A DNA stretch of 11,031 bases from Vicinamibacteria bacterium (GTDB lineage: Bacteria; Acidobacteriota; Vicinamibacteria; Vicinamibacterales; UBA2999): positions 1 to 11,031 of the forward strand of contig JAICEG010000144.1 of assembly GCA_025924295.1 (NCBI GenBank), given 5' to 3'. Below are positions 6,416-11,031 of this stretch, one piece after another. A program made the position numbers and the translations under genes. A model generated the notes under the pieces. The model did no database searches, was not told the DNA's origin, and saw nothing but the letters and a program-made list of their open reading frames with translations. Positions within the stretch are counted from its first letter, which is position 1, and each line of letters starts with the position of its first letter.

Positions 6416-9072
6416 CGTTCGAGCACCGCCTCCGTGCGATCGAGCGCGCGCGTCAGCTGACCGCGCTCGCCGAATGCGAGACCGAGCACGTCGATGTCGC
6501 TCGTGTCGAGGACCACGTAGGACCCGCGCTTGAAGTTTCCAAACACCCGGCGAGCCAGCTCGAGGTGTTGTGGCGAGAACTTCTCGCGATGGGAGAAGAA
6601 GGCCAGCGACGTGACGCCATACATCGGCGCCAGGTACGACAACCCGCCATACGTGCCGACGAAGGCGCGCGCGCGGCTGATGACCTTCGTCTGAACCTCG
6701 AGATTGTTCCGCGGCGTCATCAAGTGGTCGATGCTGTGGATGCGCGGGTTCTTCCCGATGGTCATCTCCCAGTGATCGTCGATGTGCAAGTCGGGATTGA
6801 GCAGCACGACGTCACCCGCGTCGGTCAGCGTCTGGAGCAGCCGAGTGACGAACAGCTTGTTCTCTTCGGTGTCAGGGAACGACTCGTTGAAGTAGAAGCG
6901 CACCGCCGTGTAGTCACGTGGTAGCTCACCGGCGAGATCGCTGGTGTCGAGCGCCGGCAGCCGCTCGAACGACGCAAACGTGTCAACGAGGCTGATCGAC
7001 ATCTGGCTCTTCCAGTACGGATAGAAGAGCCGGTACATGTACATCGGATGCAGCATCTCGACCTGCTTGCTCCCGATATGCTGGTAGGCAAGCTTGACGA
7101 TCTCGCGGTCGAAATCGGTGAGCGCGAGATGCTTCTGCTTGTTCTCTCTCAGCCGATCTTCGTTCTTCGCGCGAAACTGCTCTGGCGTGAAGAAGTCGAA
7201 CAGGTCGACGTAGTTGGGCGTGATGTTCTTGTACCAGATGCCCGCGCCGCCACGGGAAATCACCACCATGCGCTCGGGGTCGAACGGCCGGTAGGTCTTC
7301 ACCCAGTTCAGGAACGGGATCCAGTAGAGCAGCTCGAATCCCACCTCGCTCAGCCACGGGCCAACGACGATGTGCTTCGGGCTGGCCGCCATGCGCTGCA
7401 GGATCTTCGGGACGGCCTGCATCTCCTGCGTCGGCATGTCACCGGTCATCATCTGCGGCAGCACGCGCGGCACGATGTAGCGGCGCGCGAATTTCTTGGC
7501 CGGCCCCCAGCGGAAGAAGTGTGCCGGGATCGCAGCAAACCGCTTCTGGACGAAGGTGCCGACCGTGAGCGGCCGCAGCTGGCGCTCGCGCTTGCGCGTG
7601 AGGCGTGTCACGTAACGCACGATCTTCAGCAGGATGCCGATCGGATAGAGCAGCAGCCTGATCAGCAGGAGCCCGAGCCCGGCACGAATAGGTTCCGGCC
7701 GGGGCATGCGGGCCAGTTCTTCGATCGCGTCGGCCAGCTTCGGCGTGGCAGGCGTGTCGAGACCGGCAGGCCGGACGAACCCTTCGACGAAACCACGCAG
7801 CCGGCGATCGTCTTCCTCCGTTCGATCGATGGCCTTGGCCAGGTCACGCACGTGATCGTCGAGCGTGTTGGCCATGTGCAGCAGGCCGCCGTTCTCGTTC
7901 AGCAGGTAGTGGAAGTGCAGCGTGCCTTCCTGCGTGCCGGCGTATTCGGGTACTCGCACCGAGAACACCGGGTGCCCGACGATTCCTGACTCGATCTGGG
8001 CGCTGGTGTTGATACCGACCGCCGCAGCCGAGTGATACATCGAGTCGAAGTAGTCGTTCTTCGATGCCTGATCGACCGGGTTGGCGCCTCCCCGCGGCCA
8101 CAGCACCGTGTCGGTCAGCTCGGTGAAGTCGAAGCGCTGCCAGGGCTGCACGTTCTCCGGGTGCGGTCGAATGAGAATGCCAAGCTGGCGGACGCGCGGA
8201 TCGGGTGCCGAGCGCACGGCGCGGATCCACTTCTCGATGAAGACCGACTCGTCGGGCGCGATGAACTGCGACGAGCAGAGGTAGAGCAGGTAGGGCCGGT
8301 CCGGCAGGCCGACCTTGCGCAGGAACTCGTCGCGCGTCGTGCTCGGCCGGCGCGCGAACCACTGATCGTAGACCGGGGCACCCGTCGCCACCGCCTGCTC
8401 CGGCCGCACGCCGTGCATGGTGATCGCTTCACGTCTCTGGGCCTCGTTCCAGACGAACACCCGATCGGGAACGACCCTGATGAGTCCCTTGTTGGTCAGG
8501 TTGTCCCAGCTGTGTACGCACAGCGCGCTGCGAATCCCGAGCGCCTGGCACGCCTTGATGTACTCGACCTGGTCGGACCCGATGTCGACGAGCGGCGTCA
8601 CAAGGACAGCATCAGGCTTCTGCGCGGCGATCAGATCGGCAATCCACCTGTCGGTGGGAATCGCACGCTCGATCACGTTCAGCGCGCTGGTCACGAAGCC
8701 GAGGCCGGCGCGCGAGCGCACACCCGGCAGCCTCAGGAAGGAGCGGAAGATCGCCGGCACCCGCTCGCCGGCCCGCTCGCGCAGCGCATCCGCATCCGCG
8801 AACTCGGGCAAACCGAAACGCACGTAGTCGACCGACGATCGCACACCGCGCGCCAGCCCCAGCCAGAATCGCCACGGCGTCTTCTTGCCGAGCTCGCTGT
8901 AGGTCACGTTCGCGTATTCGTTGGACAGCTCCCAGAGCAGCCGGCCGTCGCCGAGCTTGTCCGGCATCATGAACACGAGATGCACGTGATGACCGCGGCG
9001 TGCCAGCTCGCTGATCGTCGAGGAGTAGTTTCGGAGCGCGCCGGAGTGGCGCATGGAGAAGAGGATCTTCAT
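6412..9072 (-). CDS. Two-module protein: GT-B-like module A fused to unnamed module B
   Basis: 886 residues, ATG 9072 directly abutting the permease TAG (0-nt gap), TGA at 6414-6412 overlapping the next start. Module A, residues 1-~470: MKILFSMRHSGALRN, HSWDNLTNKGLI (187-198), VWNEAQRRE (207-215), TGAPVYDQWF (230-239), LYLCSS (263-268), IRPHP (301-305), GINTSAQIESGIVG (353-366) and GTLHFHYLL (383-391). Linker ~466-560: a hydrophobic stretch LLLIRLLLYPIGILLKIV, then a strongly basic segment, likely a membrane-associating hinge. Module B, ~565-850: VVGPWLSEVGFELLYWIPF (569-587), SRGGAGIWY (606-614), FYFNESFPD (726-734) and FVGTYGGLSYLAPMYGVTSL (804-823). Both modules keep all the motifs of their stand-alone relatives, so both may be active: a bifunctional transferase, or one active and one scaffolding. 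Catalysis is inferred. The reading frame is continuous through the joint with normal codon use, so a true fusion is preferred over an error. Confidence 0.78.
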   Translation of the reverse strand: MKILFSMRHSGALRNYSSTISELARRGHHVHLVFMMPDKLGDGRLLWELSNEYANVTYSELGKKTPWRFWLGLARGVRSSVDYVRFGLPEFADADALRERAGERVPAIFRSFLRLPGVRSRAGLGFVTSALNVIERAIPTDRWIADLIAAQKPDAVLVTPLVDIGSDQVEYIKACQALGIRSALCVHSWDNLTNKGLIRVVPDRVFVWNEAQRREAITMHGVRPEQAVATGAPVYDQWFARRPSTTRDEFLRKVGLPDRPYLLYLCSSQFIAPDESVFIEKWIRAVRSAPDPRVRQLGILIRPHPENVQPWQRFDFTELTDTVLWPRGGANPVDQASKNDYFDSMYHSAAAVGINTSAQIESGIVGHPVFSVRVPEYAGTQEGTLHFHYLLNENGGLLHMANTLDDHVRDLAKAIDRTEEDDRRLRGFVEGFVRPAGLDTPATPKLADAIEELARMPRPEPIRAGLGLLLIRLLLYPIGILLKIVRYVTRLTRKRERQLRPLTVGTFVQKRFAAIPAHFFRWGPAKKFARRYIVPRVLPQMMTGDMPTQEMQAVPKILQRMAASPKHIVVGPWLSEVGFELLYWIPFLNWVKTYRPFDPERMVVISRGGAGIWYKNITPNYVDLFDFFTPEQFRAKNEDRLRENKQKHLALTDFDREIVKLAYQHIGSKQVEMLHPMYMYRLFYPYWKSQMSISLVDTFASFERLPALDTSDLAGELPRDYTAVRFYFNESFPDTEENKLFVTRLLQTLTDAGDVVLLNPDLHIDDHWEMTIGKNPRIHSIDHLMTPRNNLEVQTKVISRARAFVGTYGGLSYLAPMYGVTSLAFFSHREKFSPQHLELARRVFGNFKRGSYVVLDTSDIDVLGLAFGERGQLTRALDRTEAVLER

Positions 9073-9954
9073 CTACAGTTTGTCGATGGATGCCGCTTCT
9101 TCACGATTGAAGAACCACAGGCCGCTGACCAGCGTCAGCGCGATGAGTGAGAGCGACGTCGCGATGCTGGAGGGATTCAGATGGCCGACGCCGAGCGTGC
9201 CCCACTTGAACGCTTCCACCACGGCTGCCATGGGATTGAGCCAGAGGAGCCACCGCCACTGCTCGGGCACGATCGTCACCGGGTAGATGATGGGGGTGAA
9301 GTACATCCAGAACGGCATGAAGTAGCGGAGTCCCTGGCGGACGTCCTTGTAGCGAGCCTGCAGCACCGAGGTCCAGAGCCCGACGGCGAGCGTGAAGACC
9401 AGACACACGACGACGGCAAGCACCGAGACCAGCAGCTCCGGACGGAGTGTGATGTACCAGATGCCGTCCTGACGCCGGTAGTAGAGAACCGTGATGACCA
9501 TCACCGTCAGCAGGACCGCCAGATAGAGGAGACCCGGCGCAACTGACGACATGGGCAGGAGCAGGCGCGGAAAGTAGACCTTGGTGACGAGCGTCCTGTT
9601 GGTCTCGAGGCTTCTCGTGACCACGAGGAGCGAGCGCTCGAACAGAATCCAGGTCGCGGTGCCGCACACGAAGAACAGGAAGTAGGGGGGGCCGTTCGAC
9701 TGCACGCCGAGCAGGCCGCCGAAGATCAGCGCGCTGAAGCCCACGGGGGCGGTGACGCGCATGAACAGCCAAATCCACCCGAGCTTGGTCCGTCGCCACA
9801 TCGCGGCGACGGATTGCGACGCGAAGTACCACCACAGGTATCGGTAGTACCAGAGCTCGCGGACGCGAGAGAGCACGCCATGCTGGCGTGGCTCGATGAC
9901 CCAGAAATCGGCGAGCGCGTCCGCCGGCAGTGAAGCGTCAGGCCCTGATGGCAT
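9073..9954 (-). CDS. ABC-2 type polysaccharide exporter permease (Wzm/TagG/KpsM type)
   Basis: 293 residues, ATG 9954 with AGG at 9966-9964 nine nt upstream. Inner-membrane half of a glycan exporter: two permease copies form the channel through which a lipid-linked chain passes, driven by the ATPase encoded just upstream. Seen: a cytoplasmic N-terminus ending in an aromatic, basic interface helix (LWYYRYLWWYFASQ, then WRRTKLGWIW at 53-62) and about six hydrophobic segments near 62-84, 90-111, 130-157, 172-197, 210-228 and 266-284. The family motif is YFMPFWMYFTPIIYP (211-225), followed by LNPMAAVVEAFKWG (239-252). Length and layout match Wzm/TagG/KpsM proteins. The order here is ATPase first, permease second, while many clusters have the permease first. 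I give no gene symbol because O-antigen (wzm), teichoic acid (tagG) and capsule (kpsM) permeases cannot be told apart from this sequence. Confidence 0.9.
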   Translation of the reverse strand: MPSGPDASLPADALADFWVIEPRQHGVLSRVRELWYYRYLWWYFASQSVAAMWRRTKLGWIWLFMRVTAPVGFSALIFGGLLGVQSNGPPYFLFFVCGTATWILFERSLLVVTRSLETNRTLVTKVYFPRLLLPMSSVAPGLLYLAVLLTVMVITVLYYRRQDGIWYITLRPELLVSVLAVVVCLVFTLAVGLWTSVLQARYKDVRQGLRYFMPFWMYFTPIIYPVTIVPEQWRWLLWLNPMAAVVEAFKWGTLGVGHLNPSSIATSLSLIALTLVSGLWFFNREEAASIDKL

Positions 9955-9960
9955 AGGGTT

Positions 9961-9968
9961 CTACCTGA
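9961..9968 (-). promoter_or_regulatory. Permease ribosome binding site, next to an inverted repeat
   Basis: Minus-strand TCAGGTAG, with AGG nine nt before ATG 9954. The AGG begins only 5 nt after the end of the proximal arm of the 14-bp inverted repeat (9972), so folding of that repeat in mRNA would crowd the ribosome landing site. Confidence 0.45.
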
Positions 9969-9971
9969 GAA

Positions 9972-10065
9972 CTCGCTTGTGTTGAAGCAATTGGCAAGGT
10001 CGTTTCCGCTGGAACCGGCGGGATTCTAATCACCAGCCTTGGCTGATAGCCTCAACACAAGCGAG
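9972..10065. repeat. 14-bp perfect inverted repeat spanning the ATPase 3' end and the intergenic gap
   Basis: Arms are 9972-9985 (ctcgcttgtgttga) and 10052-10065 (tcaacacaagcgag), exact reverse complements over 14 bp and separated by 66 nt. The distal arm lies in the last codons of the ATPase gene, the proximal arm in the 71-nt gap before the permease. Inside are smaller pairings: 10034-10045 (5-bp arms, 2-nt spacer) next to the ATPase stop, and 10006-10021 (ccgc/gcgg arms). No T-run follows on the transcript strand, so it is not a standard intrinsic terminator. No convincing target-site duplication is seen at the ends. It could be a folded mRNA element that couples or limits permease translation, a processing site, or the relic of a small inverted-repeat element. 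Confidence 0.7.
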
Positions 10066-11031
10066 CTGTTGAGTAACTCCATGGTCCACTCGAGCGTGGG
10101 ATCGACGAGGCCGGTGCGATGGAGAGTGCCGGACACCTGCCCGCCCTCCCCTTCGCGATACACCATGAATGCCAGCGCCTTGTTGACGACGAGCGCGTGC
10201 TCCTCACCTTCTCCCCGGATCAGGGTGACGCCGACACTGATCGTGTAGGTCGTTTCCGAGAGCAGGTTGGCCGGTATTCGCGCGAGGGCCTCGTAGGCCT
10301 CGTCGGGTGCAACGGGCATCAACTCCGGTTGCGCCGATCGAAACACCAGCACGCCTTTGGAGAACAGGTCGAAGGCGCAGCGCACACGGCTCCTCGCGCG
10401 GTGGGTCCGGAACCTGATGCGCACGTAGATGTCTTCGGACCGCGGGGGCGACCCGATCTCCCGCCCGTCTGCGGAGAGGAGCTTGACATCGAGAATCTCG
10501 CCGTAGCGACCGGCGTGGCTGCTGCCCCGGGCTTCGGGCTGCTTCTCCCCCGACGTGAGCAAATCCCAGGTTGCGTTCTGATACGCGGTCACCACGTCTT
10601 CGGGTTGGCCTGCCTGGTGCAATCGGCCGTCCTTCACCCAGATCACCCGATCGCAGATACGCGAGACCGCCTCCATGTCGTGCGACACGAACAGCACGGT
10701 CAGGCCGGTGTCGCGGGCCAGCTCGCGCACCCGTTGCAGACAGCGCTCCTGGAACGACATGTCGCCGACCGCCAGAATCTCGTCGGCGAGCAGGATGGAC
10801 GGCTGCATGTTGATCGCCACGGAGAAGGCGAGGCGCAGGTACATGCCGCTCGAGAAATACTGCAGCGGTGTGTCGACGAACTCCGGGATCTCGGCGAACT
10901 CGATGATGTCGTTGAACCGCTCGAGCGCCACGGACCGTTGAATGCCGTTGAGCGCAGCATTCATGAAGATGTTCTCTCGTGCCGTGGCTTCATCGTCGAA
11001 GCCGGCGCCCAACTCGAGGAGCGAGATCACC
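10026..11031 (-). CDS. Wzt-type polysaccharide-export ABC ATPase with C-terminal glycan-recognition-like domain (5' end off the window)
   Basis: 335 codons remain; the coding region enters from the right edge. The first visible complete codon is GTG (Val) within the phrase ISLLELGAGF, which lies after Walker A in this family, so roughly the first 100 residues, including Walker A, are outside. Numbering from that Val, seen: signature YFSSGMYLRLAF (58-69), Walker B ILLADE (79-84), D-loop AVGD (87-90) and the switch histidine in FVSHDM (114-119). Residues ~175-295 form a beta-rich domain (YGEILDVKLLSADGREI, YVRIRF, TYTISVGVTLI), as in Wzt proteins whose C-terminal domain binds the modified end of the O-polysaccharide. 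It powers export with the permease encoded next. The last ~12 codons overlap an inverted repeat; TAG at 10028-10026. Confidence 0.9.
   Translation of the reverse strand, partial: VISLLELGAGFDDEATARENIFMNAALNGIQRSVALERFNDIIEFAEIPEFVDTPLQYFSSGMYLRLAFSVAINMQPSILLADEILAVGDMSFQERCLQRVRELARDTGLTVLFVSHDMEAVSRICDRVIWVKDGRLHQAGQPEDVVTAYQNATWDLLTSGEKQPEARGSSHAGRYGEILDVKLLSADGREIGSPPRSEDIYVRIRFRTHRARSRVRCAFDLFSKGVLVFRSAQPELMPVAPDEAYEALARIPANLLSETTYTISVGVTLIRGEGEEHALVVNKALAFMVYREGEGGQVSGTLHRTGLVDPTLEWTMELLNSSLVLRLSAKAGD

Noticed and set aside
7400..7600. The 886-residue protein as an artefact of a lost stop or frameshift joining two genes
   Set aside because: The frame is continuous, the linker is about 95 residues of ordinary coding composition, and both modules are complete. 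Proof would need the same fusion in another genome.
7048..9150. Plus-strand open frames 7048-7989 and 8032-9150 opposite the 886-residue gene, and similar ones at 3509-4582 and 5360-6460
   Set aside because: They mirror conserved minus-strand genes, have no Shine-Dalgarno or family motif, and match the shadow frames expected from high-GC third positions. The paralogous genes produce similar shadows, so recurrence is not evidence of coding.
9955..10000. Possible sigma-70-like promoter (TTGCCA near 9998) before the permease
   Set aside because: No acceptable -10 box lies at the right spacing, and the region is better explained by the inverted repeat and ribosome binding site.
11028..11030. GTG at the right edge as the true start of the ATPase
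   Set aside because: It would remove Walker A and all upstream ATPase sequence. The following residues match the middle of Wzt-type ATPases, so the gene simply continues past the edge.

Overview
High-GC bacterial DNA in which every supportable gene lies on the minus strand, so transcription runs from the right edge to the left edge. It reads as the interior of one long surface-glycan cluster of the ABC-transporter-dependent type (O-antigen or capsule). Genes touch or overlap almost everywhere (4-nt ATGA/GTGA overlaps, a 0-nt gap, 3- and 10-nt gaps). The only roomy junction is 71 nt, between the two transporter genes. No rRNA, tRNA, CRISPR array, insertion sequence or phage gene is visible. 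The organism cannot be named from sequence alone. The base composition and the style of the glycosyltransferase-like proteins would suit an Acidobacteriota-like or similar soil bacterium, but that is only an impression.

Layout in transcription order (right to left): (1) a 5'-truncated Wzt-type ABC ATPase with a C-terminal glycan-recognition-like domain, 11031-10026; (2) a Wzm/TagG-type ABC-2 permease, 9954-9073; (3) an 886-residue two-module protein (module A, GT-B-like; module B, an unnamed conserved domain), 9072-6412; (4) a stand-alone module B, 6415-5342; (5) an FkbM-like methyltransferase with a short N-terminal coiled coil, starting at GTG 5345 and ending at 4428; (6) a stand-alone module A, 4417-2879; (7) a third, more diverged module A, 2882-1293; (8) a putative sugar O-methyltransferase, 1289-240; (9) the N-terminus of a membrane protein leaving the left edge, 194-1.

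Working model (inference): several A and B proteins build a glycan on a lipid carrier in the cytoplasm. One or both methyltransferases decorate or cap it. The Wzm/Wzt pair exports the finished chain, with the Wzt C-terminal domain perhaps recognising the cap. The membrane protein at the left edge may act on the periplasmic side.

The most unusual points are the A/B module economy (three A copies and two B copies, with one A-B fusion beside a free B), near-identical DNA blocks shared by two A copies, and a 14-bp perfect inverted repeat around the ATPase stop codon that ends just before the permease ribosome binding site. All coding regions exceed the gaps: there is no gene-free stretch longer than 71 nt.
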